Positions 6,666 through 16,966 are shown, numbered from the stretch's first letter. The stretch is 17,028 nucleotides of DNA from Choanephora cucurbitarum (GCA_025331435.1 JAIWNI010000251.1:1-17028), one strand, 5' to 3'. A program made the numbers and translations. Notes: generated by a model from the letters alone, not told the origin.

Positions 6666-9600
6666 ATGAACAACAATTCCACCCCCCAAAAACAAGATCA
6701 AGCCGCGGGTACGCGTGAAGCAGTTAACAAGGCTCTTAAGGCCTACCGCATGCTTCAGAAAAAGGCGAATGATCTTCGGGTATCGCACACGGAAGATGTG
6801 TTGAATGACTGTGTGGATGATGCCAAGGCTCAATTGCTCAACAAGGCTTGCCAGCAAGTTGAGGACTTCAGAAATGTTTGTGCCTCTCACTTCCCTCTGG
6901 TGAAAGAATTCTTCAAGGAGGTGGTTAACGCGGGAAGGCAGCTGAAGATTGGTGAAATGCCTTGTTTGATGGGACCCATCGAAAAACCTGAAGGTAAGCA
7001 CGGTAGTGTTTATCGTAACGTCAAGTCTTTCGTTGAAAGTCTTGAGCGTTACTGCGCAAGCCAGCGTATCAACCTTGACTTTGAGCATGAGAAGTGCATG
7101 CCCTCATTGCTGGGTAAGCAATACAGGGTGCATTACGAAACCAAACTCGTGGCAACCTCTGGAACAGAGGAGTTAGTCACTTGGGAAATGGTAAAGGGAT
7201 GGCTGGAACAGTACATCGACACGCCTAAGCAAAGAATTGCTAACATTAAGATGTTGTTAAATCTCTCTCCCAGAGAAGGCGAAAACGGATGCAAATTCGT
7301 CGAGAGAGTGAGGGATGCTTTAGCGTCTACAAATATGAAACAATTCACGGTTGATGAATTTTTCTTCGCTGCACTTTGTGGAAACCTCGGATTTGAGTGG
7401 AAGCACAAGGTCAGTGCTGCTGTGAACGGTAGTTCCAGCGATGTCATGAAAAAGGGCATCGACGAATTGCTTACGATGGTAAGTAATTTAGACTTGGTTG
7501 CTGAGCGTAAGCGTCGCTACGATCACAATCAAGGGGAGGGTGCTGGAAAGCGCAGATTTGTCTCGCCAAGCAACGACACCGGCACTTCCAAGTGGGCTAA
7601 ATCCGAAGGAAAAAGCCTGCCTGATTGCAGAAGATGCGGTCGCGTTTGGGTTCCTGGGCACAAGAAAGTATGCCCAAAATTGCAAAGAGGTAACGGCAGT
7701 CAGCCTCAAGTAAACAGAATGGCCAGCTTGGTCAAGCCTGCCGAAAATCCGTCAGAAACGGTTGGTAACGAAGACCTGGATCAGGTCATTGAGACCTTGG
7801 TGGATGACATGGAGATCTCCAATTTGGAGGATGACAAGATGTCATGTAAGCATAAGAAAAACAAAGAGAGAGAACTGGTTCATCTCATAGATGGGGAAAC
7901 TGATGTGCCTATTTATGTAGAATCGGTGGCAATACGTGCTCTGGTGGACAGCGAAGCAAATTTCTCTGCTTTGAATAAATCTTTTTGCATCACCAATAAC
8001 ATACCTATTTTAAGGTATGTAGAAGGCAGACAGCCTATTATACGTTTACCTTCGGCAGAATCCACTATTAAGTGTTATGGGTATACCCCAAAACTTAGAT
8101 TGAAGTATAATGGGAAATCTTATACATTCAAATTTGAGGTTATGAATCTAGCCTTTGAAAAACCAATGTCTATTGGTACAGACTTGATGAAAGTGTTGGG
8201 TATCGGTTATTACGGACTAGCTACTTCGTGGGATCCACCTAGTATGGAGAAATTGGAAGAACCTTTTAAGGATTTACCAAAGCCAAATGAGGATCCATTT
8301 GGTACACCTTCGGAAAGAAACGCACTACTTGATGACATTCAGGAAAGTATTCAGGCAAATGAATCCATACCGTTTGGAACATTCTGCACTCATCCTGATG
8401 CAATTGCGTATTTGGACACTCCGGAATCGGCAGCTTGTTACAAACCACAATATCCTATAGCGGACATGCTTAAGCCAAAAGTACAAGAGACCGTGGAAAA
8501 ATGGTTATCTGAAGGGATCATTACGGAAGTACCTTCGAATGTCGATAATAAGTGGAATAGTCCCTTGACAATGGCTCCTAAAAAAGACCTACAAGGAAAC
8601 TACTCTGACAAACGTCCGTGTCTGGATCCTAGACACATTAACAAGCTCTTGAAAGAGGACCGTTTCCCTTTACATAAGATCAGTGACATTTTTAAGGACC
8701 TGCAAGGTGCCAATGTATTCACTACCTTAGATTTAAAGAACGCCTTTCATCGCTTTCCTATCTATGCGTCACATCAGCATAAGACTGCATTTACATCGGT
8801 TGATGGCAAGCAGTATATGTTCAGAGGATGTCCTTTCGGGTTGAAACCGATATCCTCCAAATTTCAACGGGTAATGTCAAAGTTGTTCAAGGCTGCTCCA
8901 TTTAGAAGCTATGTATCTACTTTTGTCGATGACATTGTTACATATAGTAGGGATATGCAGGAACATACAACGCATGTCAAGAGTGTCATCAACGAACTCA
9001 CCCGGGTAAAATTGATATTGAATCCTACAAAATGTCACTTCGCGCAGCGAACCATTTATTTGTTGGGTTTCTGTGTATCAGCCAACGGACAAACGTATTT
9101 AAATCCTAGAAAAGTGGCCAATACTATGGAGTGGCCCACACCACGTACTGGCAAGGATATACAGCGTTTCCTGGGATTGGTTAATTATTTTAGAGAATAC
9201 GTTCCTAAGATATCCATATTAACAGCGAAGCTGGATGGCTTGCGTAATCATGCTGGCAATCTCGGCTCCTTATGGACAGAGAAGCATGATCAAGCTTTTC
9301 ACAACCTGAAGCAGGCTCTGCTTCATGCACCGATATTGCAACCACCTAACTTGAATTTACCTTTCCAGGTCGCAACAGATGCTTCGGATGTAGGCATTGG
9401 GGCTGTTTTATATCAGCAGGAATCTTCGATGAAGAAGCCTCAGTACATCGGCTTTATGGCACGTTCTTTGACGAAGTCGGAACGAAATTATGGTACTACC
9501 AAGCGGGAGCTGCTAGCCATTGTTTTTGCACTGCAGAAATTCCACACGTATCTGTGGGGGCGTCATTTTATACTACGTACTGATCACAAAGCTCTGGTCT

Positions 9601-10091
9601 TTATACATACACAAAAAGATCTGAACGCCATGTTAACCAACTGGTTTGATACGATCTTCAACTACACTTTTACGGTGGTACATTTACCTGGTATTGATAA
9701 TGTTCTACCTGACAGTTTATCCCGTCTTTTTCATAGTAAAAAAGAACTGGGGGAGGGTAATATGGATAAGTTTCCCTCCTCACAATATGTCATGAGAAAG
9801 ATTGACAGAGCTAACAGAAAAGCTACCATCGCTTACTTAGCGGAAAACATGCTAGAACCTCCGACGGAGGAGAAAAAGCAGGAGATTTTGGAGAAAGCGC
9901 ATCTCTTCGGGCACTTTGGAGCAGAGGCCATGGTAAAAGCGATACACAACAATGGAATGCATTGGCCTAAATTAATGGAACAAGCACTAGTGGTTGCTAA
10001 AAAGTGTTCCCAATGTCAAAAGTTCAACATTGTAAAAACAGGTTATAACCCTCATAGACCGGTCAGGTCATCCTTACCTGGAGATCATTGA
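6666..10091 (+). pseudogene. Gypsy-2 Gag-Pol, first open segment (Gag, protease, RT, RNase H, integrase finger)
   Basis: This segment has 1141 residues from the first ATG to a TGA. Gag fills about 1-310. It ends in the knuckle CRRCGRVWVPGHKKVC at 321-336, which is CX2CX7HX3C instead of the usual CX2CX4HX4C. The protease site near 428 reads D-S-E, where the family needs D-S/T-G, so the protease is probably dead. The RT has LDLKNAF, the CPFGLKP loop and FVDD with Asp 755-756. RNase H has TDASD (Asp about 905), KREL, RTDHK and LPDSLSR. The integrase H2C2 finger runs from about 1079 to 1115. The TGA replaces codon 1142, where relatives usually have Trp, three codons before the first integrase Asp. 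As it stands, the product lacks the integrase core. The gag part looks GC-richer than pol. Confidence 0.85.
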
Positions 10092-11060
10092 GCGATAGAC
10101 TTAGCGGGACCTCTACCATTGACGGAAAGGAACAACAGGTACATGTTGGTCATGATAGATATATGCTCAAGATTTGTCATCCTAAGACCTATACCGAACA
10201 AAACAGCGGAAGCTGTGGTAAAAGCTCTGATACCTGTATTTTGCGACTTTTGGATACCTAAAATAGTCCAATCAGACAATGGCAAAGAATTTGCTAATCA
10301 AGTCATGGAAAGATTTAGAAAATCGGCTGGCTTTGATCATCGCTTGATTACCCCCTATTATCCACAAGCTAAAGGTGCTGCAGAAAGAACTGTAGGCACA
10401 GCGATGAATGCCTTAAAAAAGGTAGTGGAGGGTGTCACAGGTGAATGGGATCTATTCATCTACTCCGTGCAATTGGCGCTCAACAACAAAGTATCAAAAA
10501 GGTTGAATACACCCCCTTTCAACGTTATGTTTGGAAGGAAATTGAATGACTTTAAGAATTACAACGAGGAAACAGGTACAACTACACCTTTGACAAAGCA
10601 GCAAGTTGATCAAAGAATCAGGCAATTGCAAGATGTAGTGTTACCGGCTATTGAAGAAAGGACTACGCGTGCGGTGGAAAAACAAAAGGGAAACTTTGAC
10701 AAAACGCATTTACAGAGAAATCTTCCTATGAACAGTCTAGTTAGGACAAGGATACCAACTAACTTCAGAGCAAAAATGGACCCAATTTACGAAGGGCCAT
10801 ACACTATTGTGAGGAAAACACAACAGGGCACATATGTACTTAAAGATACTACGGGCGAAAATCTAGCTAGTAGTTATACTATATCTCAGTTGAAACCCGT
10901 CATAAGTGATCACACACTGGATCCAGAAAGCACCAAAGAAGTGGAAGCTATCTTAGGTCATTACTTAGACGAGGAAACCAACAAATATGCTTATTTTGTT
11001 AAATGGAAAAACATGGAAGATTCCTTCAACCAATGGGTTAAAGCGGAAGACTTTTACTAA
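10092..11060 (+). pseudogene. Gypsy-2 Pol, second segment (integrase core and start of chromodomain)
   Basis: This continues the same frame after the TGA; the first ATG downstream is at about 10140. The integrase core has Asp in AIDLAG (10098-10100), Asp in QSDNGKEF (10275-10277) and Glu in GAAERT, with 35 residues between the last two, so DDE is complete at codons about 1145, 1204 and 1240 of the polyprotein. A basic linker follows, then an SH3-like tail with YEGPYTIVRK. A chromodomain begins at KEVEAILGHYLDEE and includes the aromatic core YFVKWKNMEDSFNQW. The TAA at 11058-11060 cuts the chromodomain just before its C-terminal helix. Chromodomains of this branch bind methylated histone H3 tails and steer integration to heterochromatin. 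This copy could not make the joined protein without two readthrough events. Confidence 0.85.
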
Positions 11061-11255
11061 CAAGGAATTATTCAAGAATACTGGAACAGTATGGAGCCTA
11101 GTGTCATCAGTAACACAATGACAATGAAGTCACAAGGCAAAAGGGGCAGACCTAGAAAGTATGCGGAGCATACGGTCAACCAAAAGCAGTTATCTGGAAA
11201 AAGAAAAAATAATGCTACAAACAGTTTCGGAACAAAGAAACGGAAATCCAAATAA
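11061..11255 (+). pseudogene. Gypsy-2 chromodomain helix, AT-hook and basic tail beyond the TAA
   Basis: The same frame stays open for 64 more codons after the TAA, to TAA at 11253-11255. It begins GIIQEYWNS, which fits the missing C-terminal helix of the chromodomain. It then carries KRGRPRKY, a match to the AT-hook core (GRP flanked by basic residues), and ends in the basic cluster KKRKSK, which could serve as a nuclear localisation signal. The original polyprotein therefore probably ended here. Function of the tail is inferred from motifs alone. Confidence 0.6.
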
Positions 11256-11283
11256 GACGTCTTTGCACAATGCATAAAGAGTC

Positions 11284-11296
11284 TGGAGGGGAGTAA
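11284..11296 (+). promoter_or_regulatory. Gypsy-2 polypurine tract
   Basis: CTGGAGGGGAGTAA-type purine run ending directly before TGTTTTTTTTATAGG, the expected TG start of a 3' LTR. It resembles the Gypsy-1 tract (GGAGGCGAGAATAA before TG). Confidence 0.65.
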
Positions 11297-11400
11297 TGTT
11301 TTTTTTATAGGGGCACTAAGGCTCAATTTATTGAGTGCTTGCATGGCAAGTCACAACTATGTTTTTGGGTTTGGTAATTTTAAAATGTTTAGGTTATAGG
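11297..11400 (+). repeat. Gypsy-2 3' LTR fragment (U3 start), right end undefined
   Basis: Begins TG just after the polypurine tract. It contains two adjacent perfect hairpins: CTCAAT/ATTGAG around TT (11322-11335) and CTTGC/GCAAG around ATG (11338-11350). I find no copy of it upstream of Gypsy-2, so it is assigned by position only. The junction with the LINE 3' end lies somewhere between about 11350 and 11472 and I cannot place it exactly; 11400 is nominal. Confidence 0.4.
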
Positions 11401-11472
11401 TTTTGTGGGTTTTGATTGTGGTTAACTATGTACAAAAGAATAAAATAAGAAAATTATAAAGAAAATAAAATG

Positions 11473-13866
11473 TTAAACGGTATTGTCAACATCAAAGAAA
11501 GGTAGCGGGCGATGGGGAATGCCTCTCAGGATGAGAGATTCCTTGGCAGATTGCGAAATGGTAAAAGTCAGTGAGCTGAAAATGGTGGAGGAGGAGAAGG
11601 GGACGTTGTCAAAAGTAAATCTCCAATAGGCGCGCCAAAGACAAAGGAGAGTTGAACCAAAAATAACCGGAGGACTGAAATGCGAGGAAGATGGGAGGAG
11701 AGGCGGAAAGGAGAGTGCGAGAATTGCCTGTCTTAACGGAGAGGTATCCATGATAAGATCAACCCGGTTAACGAAAAAGGCGTCCCACACCTGCTGCCAT
11801 ACCGGTAACTTAGCAGGGCACGAGAACACAAAGTGCTCAAAATCTTCGGTACTTGATTGGCAAAGAGGACAAATTCCTGAAGGGAAGGAAGCTGGTATCC
11901 AATTGTGCATGACAAGGCGAGTAGGAACCTTTTTGTGAAAGATGCGGTACCTCACTGTGCGACATACCTGCGTCAAAGGAGATTTCCAAAAGACGGACCA
12001 TTTTGTAGATGGTAAGCAAAGGGAAGAGGGGGACGGGGTCAAAGGTGGAGAGCAGAGCATGCGAAAACGTTTCCTGGTGAGTGAAGAGAGATGTGAAGGT
12101 AAATCCAGGAAGAGTGAGGAGAGAAAGGGAGACAAATCAAAAATACGATGATCTGGAACAGGCGAGAAGGGGTGGCGTCCCAGGAGGGCAAATTGTGGGG
12201 GTACGAAAGCTCGAACAAAGAAGGGAAGAAATTTGACAATGTCATCACTAATCAGTCGGTGGAACCGTCTACATATGGTAGGGTGTCGCTGCAGGTCCTG
12301 ACGGTTAGCAATAGGCTGAAGACAGAATGAGTTTTCAGGATGAAGCTGGTAGAGGTAGGATAGCGGAAGAGAGCGTATCCTACGAGGAACATTGGCTAGG
12401 GAGTCAGAAGTGACTACAGAGCCGATAGGCAGCGAGAGACATGTGGTGGCAGAGGCAACAACCGACGAAAAGGAATGAGAGAGATGGTCTATGGCACGAA
12501 AGAGCATCGCCAGACTACTGTTCAAATCCTGAAGCGTCCGAGGACGTAGATTCGGAAACAAGAAAAGCAGCCGAAAGTCGGAAGAGGGTGAGGCACGAGA
12601 GAAGAAAAAGTTGAAAAGTCTAGGTAAGACGATAGAAGAGACTGCAGAAGAATCTGCGTCGATAGAAAAGGAAGCAGAAGTTAAATCAACCTTAAAGTCG
12701 CCTAATAGAGGAACAAGCCATCTCAGTTGAAGCGCTCCTTGCTGTCGAAGTGGATGAAGCAGGCCAAGGCCACCACTTAAGCGAGGAAGACACATGGTAG
12801 AGAAGCTGAGACGAGGGAAGATTCGGTGAGATACAAATGCTGATATTATCGAGCGAACGTCATTGAAGAAAGAAAGGGGTACAGAGACTACCCGCAGAAC
12901 ATGCCAAAGCTTAGAAAGTACAAGCGAGTTGAGGACTGTAACCCGACCACGATGTATATCACAAGCCCTGCGAATTTTATCCAGAATAGAGCTGAGGAAA
13001 TAATCTCGCTGAACTATACTGGTAAAGAGAGGGTATCCCAGGTAGGTAACGGGCGCAACTGATGAAGAATCGTGCCATTGAACAATATTGTGATGCAAAA
13101 GAGCAGAAGACCAATGGAGAGAAAAGCTAATTCGTGAACCTGACAGAGAAAGGGCCTGTGTCTTATGGTAATTAATTGAAGCGTTAGATGCTTTGGAGTA
13201 AATAGACAAGAGATCAAGCAGATGCTGCAGTTCGAAAGGATTCTGAAGAAAGCAAGCAATATCATCGGCATACGCCAGCAATTTAACCGGACCCGACTGT
13301 AGGCAGGATGCTGGTGTCAAAGGCTCAGGTAGTGTTAATCCAGATATCGAGGTATGGCAAAGGATGGAACGCAGGAGCGGTTCAAAAGCCAAATTGAACA
13401 ATATCGGTGACAGAGGGTCACCCTGGCGTAAACCGCGGCGTTGCAAGACGGGGGCCGAGTGAGAGCCATTGATGTTCAAGGACAACTGAGTAGAGAAGAA
13501 AAGAGAAGTAATACTATGAACTATGGCTGAAGAAAATCCAAATTTCTCAAGAACAAGTTGTAGGTACAGAAGGTGAACTCGATCGTACGCCTTCTCTTGG
13601 CCTAAAAGGAGAGCAATAGCAGGGGAATTGGATGTACGGGCATGCTCCATTAATAACTTCATCAAAAGCCCATTATCTGCGATAAAACGACCACGAACAA
13701 AACCGGATTGATACGGATTGATCATTTGGTCGGTCACCATCAGAAAACGAGAATTCAGAATTCTAGTGAATACCTTGGCATCAGTGTTGATTAAAGAAAT
13801 TGGTCGCCAATTACGCAAGTCAGATAAATCACCTTTCTTAGGCAACAGAGAGACTGAAGTGGACAA
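11473..13866 (-). pseudogene. LINE ORF2, third segment: RT palm/thumb and C-terminal zinc knuckle
   Basis: A 797-codon frame, directly continuous with the segment upstream but for one TAG. Visible RT blocks are LLPKKGDLSDLRNWRPISL, the NPYQSGFVRGR loop, motif A GQEKAYDRV (about 13590-13602), GLRQGDPLSPILFN (about 13410-13440) and YADD (13261-13272). In motif A the position of the first metal-binding Asp is Gly (GGC, 13600-13602), which should abolish polymerisation. The C-terminal part has CPLCQSSTEDFEHFVFSC (about 11818-11875), a CX2CX7HX4C knuckle typical of LINE ORF2 tails that helps bind RNA or target DNA. The frame ends at TAA 11473-11475. The first in-frame codon after the TAG is TTG, so it is not an independent gene. 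Confidence 0.85.
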
Positions 13867-14756
13867 CTAGGACGGAGGGAAAACACCTAACTTAAGGGCG
13901 TCATTATACACCCGGACCACGATGTGTTTGCAATCCGGATGGAGAACAATTAGGCGAACAATGGAGTATGGTAGGCCGTCGAGGCCAGGGCTACTCTGCT
14001 TGGGACAGCGGGAAAAGGCTTCCACGATTTCGTCAAAGGATATACTGTCCGTCAGAAGAGACGAGTCATCAGCAGAGAGAATATACGATTGAGGAATGGC
14101 CTCCAAAAGTGAGTCTACCGCATTTAAATCAATCGGATCAGGAGCGAACAAATTGTCGTAGAAGACAAAGGCTGCATCCAACATTTCGTCCTTAGAAACA
14201 CAAACTCGGTCAAGAGTAGGGTGAAATAGGGGAGGAATGGTAGTTTTGGTAAGACGGGCTGACGCAGTACGCTTCAAATATCCTGCAGAGAGCTCTCCTT
14301 GCTCTCTCCAACGAATACCAGCCTTGAGAGATAATGTCTCGACATGATATTGTTGTAAAGAGGCAAGCTGTTCTTGGACTATATGCAGTTGAGGGGACAA
14401 GCATGGGTGTAACGAAGGATTATTCATAAGATTAGACTCAATTTTAGCTCGCTTGCGTTGAAGAAGAGATTCGGCGCGGGCTAGTGAAAAGGCCTGACGG
14501 CGAGAATAGGCTCGTGCTGTCTTAGCAGTAACCAATTTGAGACGCTCCCATGTATGCCAAGCAGGCAGGGTTGAATCAAGTTCACGGATTGTTGCAGAGA
14601 GGTGGAAGTTGAGTTTGGCCTGAAACTCAGAATCCTGCGCAATGCGCGGATGAGCCTTCCAAAAGCCGCGGCCGTTAGCAGTAGCTGAAGAGGCATCATC
14701 GGAATTTGGTAGCAGTCTGAAATTCAAAGACAGCAAGCGGTGGTCAGTCCATTCAA
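13867..14756 (-). pseudogene. LINE ORF2, second segment: linker and N-terminal RT region, ends in nonsense TAG
   Basis: This frame is open from the frameshift near 14757 to TAG at 13867-13869; its first ATG is at 14736. It starts with WTDHRL (about 14737-14753), the final metal/His motif of an APE-type endonuclease. A helical Arg/Ser-rich linker follows. The RT N-terminal block SSPGLDGLPYSIV lies at about 13965-13992 and the frame ends ...LGVFPPS. The TAG sits exactly where related RTs have Trp before the LLPKKGD block, so it is a one-base nonsense change (TGG to TAG). The segment's start and end are both lesions, not real gene ends. Confidence 0.8.
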
Positions 14757-14844
14757 GGGGGAGATAGTCCCACCTGTCGAGATGAAGACTTGAGAGCAGA
14801 GAGCATGTCTTTGGTGATGAAGCAATAGTCGATGCAAGATTTAC

Positions 14845-15405
14845 CTATATGATTTTCGAAAGTAGGAGCAGATAGTTGACCCTGGGTAGTGATAGCATCA
14901 AAAAAGAAACGGTCAATATATTCCAGCCAAGATGAAGGGGCTTGTCTTGGGGTGCCGCAAAGTGATTAGCGTAAGTGTAATTGAAATCACCAAGGATGAC
15001 ATGGCGATGTGGGACAGCAGGGAAAAAGGTTGACAAAAGCTCAGATCTGAGAAAAGCAGATCTTTCAGAGCTGTTGGCAGGGAAATAGACAACTGTCAGA
15101 GAAAATGGAACAAATAAATTACTGCGATGAGTAATAGTTGTGTTGATTAAGCGACCACAACGACTGATAAATGCATTCGACAAAACAACATCAGGAGAGA
15201 AGCAGACAAGGCCGCAGTGCGCGGACCAGATGCTATCACTAGCTTGAAATTGAGTATGAAGAATGTCTTGTACATGGGGATTATCAGCGTGTGTTTCTTG
15301 AAGTGCAAGAAGAGTAAATGAAAGTGAACGAAGATGACGAATGAATGAAGAGCGAGTTTGGGGATTAGCTGTCTTGGCAATGCTGCGACAGTTTAGGGAT
15401 CCCAT
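14845..15405 (-). pseudogene. LINE ORF2, first segment: APE-type endonuclease, frameshifted
   Basis: A 186-codon frame starting MGSLNCRSI, the first conserved block of APE-like LINE endonucleases, which nick the target to start target-primed reverse transcription. LQETH (about 15289-15303) holds the metal-binding Glu, and ILGDFN (about 14980-14997) the Asp/Asn pair. After about 14940 the frame turns to unrelated residues and stops at 14845. In the neighbouring frame the sequence continues sensibly (SSWLEYIDRF, then GKSCIDYCF at about 14822-14838). The break is best explained by one base missing from the CCCC run on the element strand (14937-14940). Upstream of the ATG the same frame is open to the ORF1 stop. 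Confidence 0.8.
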
Positions 15406-15528
15406 TTTGAGAGGAAAGGAAGTGCGAGTGGAGGAAGAAAAGGGTAGGAGGAAGTTGAAAGGAGTGGACTGGATATGGTTTCTAAATTCATTAATTACTG
15501 ATGGGTGTGTGAGGCCGGCAAGGAAGTC

Positions 15529-16966
15529 TCAGTATTCCGCCTCGAATACAGGATTAGCTGGCAATTGAGTCACGAGAAGGTCATCTTCCATTTCGATATC
15601 GATGTCAGCCCCATCGCTCATCAATGATATGTCGATTGGAGTATCTGTAGTTGAAATCTTAGGGTTTTTGAGGCAAAAACGACTGTTAGTACGAGTATGA
15701 CCTTCTAGGCCACAGCTGTTACATTTCACGATAGGTTGAGAAATGACAGGTAGATCAGGAGTTGCCGGAGCAGGGGACGATTGACGCTCAATAATGCGTT
15801 GTGACTGACGAGTAGGGGGAGGATTACTCAATGCAGATGATGAAGATCGTTTTTCTTGAATAATGGGGGAAGAATTCGGGGATGATGAAGAGCGCTCACG
15901 GCCAAGGGAAGTCACAGAAACGGAAGTAGGCTCAACAGGAGAACGAGGTTGATTCGCGGCAGCCGGTTCAAGAGGAGCGGGTGAACTGGCACTAGCAACG
16001 GGAGTCTTACGCTTCTTTCCTACACCGCTATTTTTACGGGGACATACTCTCGAAATATGACCTAATTCATTACAATGGAAACATGTCGTAGCTTTACGTC
16101 GCAACAAACAATCAGCCAGAGCATGCTCGGAGCTATGGCAATAGCGACAGAAAGGTGGCATTGATGCCCAGGTAGCTTTGACCTGAACCCGATCGAAATC
16201 CTTATGCAAACAAAGTTTAGCAGATTCCTGATAGTTGATTGGTTGATACGACCAATCAATTAAGTGCGATAAAGAATGAGGTGGAGAGTTAGAAGATTCA
16301 GAAGACTTAATCTCAAGAACAACATAACCGTTTCCAGTATACACTCCTGTAGAGTTGGTAACCAAACCACTATCTACAACACTACCAAAGTTTTTTAAAT
16401 TCTGAATCATATCAGTACGAAGCTGATCTAAGCCACCCTGACGGCGGCCATATTGAGAAGGAAGACCTGAGAGAGAGATCTTCAAGATTTCAGATGATGA
16501 TGAAAGGGAAGGAAAAGCTGAGAAATTGCCCTGAGTCTTCAACTGGAAGCCTGCTTGAATAAACTGAGAGTATTTGGAAGGGGAAACGACGATTTCAGCA
16601 AATACACGAGAATAATCTCGGCGAAGATTAATAGAAACAGACCAGAGGTGCTCACTGCCATTGCAAGCCTCATGGAGTTCCTGAATAAAAGTTTTGATAT
16701 CGCTAGTAGCTGTAATATCAACAAGGAGGGAGTTCGAGACAGTTCCTTTCAAAAAAGGGTCTCGCGACATCACCATAAACATCTCGTACCGCGCTCTCTG
16801 GTAGTTGCCCAGGCTCCACAGAAGGCTTAGCAGATGATGGGTCACATGCGCTAGATGAGGTGCGTCTAATGCCTTCATTAACAGCATCAACCCAGGACTT
16901 TTTGTTCGTCTTGTATGTTATCGGGGTTTTAATGGTCCCCTTATGAGTATTAACGGAAAGAACCAT
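15529..16966 (-). pseudogene. LINE ORF1 (Gag-like nucleic-acid-binding protein), frameshifted near its N-terminus
   Basis: ORF1 proteins coat the LINE RNA and act as chaperones. The first ATG is at 16964-16966, and the N-terminus contains KKSWVDAV. The frame changes near 16751-16756: dropping one base of the A6 run (T6 on the element strand) joins the N-terminal segment to the 15529-16890 frame, for about 476 residues in all. The middle has an RRM-like segment (about 16400-16740). Three knuckles follow: CRYCHSSEHALADC (about 16110-16150) and CFHCNELGHISRVC (about 16045-16087), both CX2CX4HX4C, and CNSCGLEGHTRTNSRFC (about 15680-15727), CX2CX4HX6C. Between the second and third is a Ser/Pro-rich, probably disordered region. 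The stop TGA (15529-15531) is in the same frame as ORF2. Confidence 0.8.

Larger units (their letters stand above)
6646..11296 (+). mobile_element. Gypsy-2: degraded chromodomain Ty3/gypsy element (chromovirus), internal region
   Basis: Gag, an unusual zinc knuckle, a protease remnant, RT, RNase H, integrase and a C-terminal chromodomain lie in one plus-strand frame, followed by a polypurine tract. Integrase last with a chromodomain is diagnostic of the chromovirus branch of Ty3/gypsy. Two in-frame stops (10089-10091 TGA, 11058-11060 TAA) and an altered protease motif make this copy non-autonomous. Its 5' LTR is at best partly preserved, and its 3' LTR runs into the LINE. It is older than Gypsy-1. 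The two elements stand head to head about 440 bp apart. Confidence 0.85.

Noticed and set aside
10089..10091. TGA read as Trp through a changed genetic code
   Set aside because: Gypsy-1 uses TGG for Trp and a TGA as its own terminator, and other lesions in Gypsy-2 show it is simply decaying.
14757..14940. Programmed ribosomal frameshifting in LINE ORF2
   Set aside because: The breaks fall within conserved endonuclease blocks, go in opposite directions and lie in homopolymers; mutation or sequencing error is simpler.
11733..16830. Short frames on both strands across the LINE
   Set aside because: They overlap the recognisable RT, endonuclease or ORF1 coding frames and have no motifs, apart from the 16718-16966 frame, which is the true ORF1 N-terminus.
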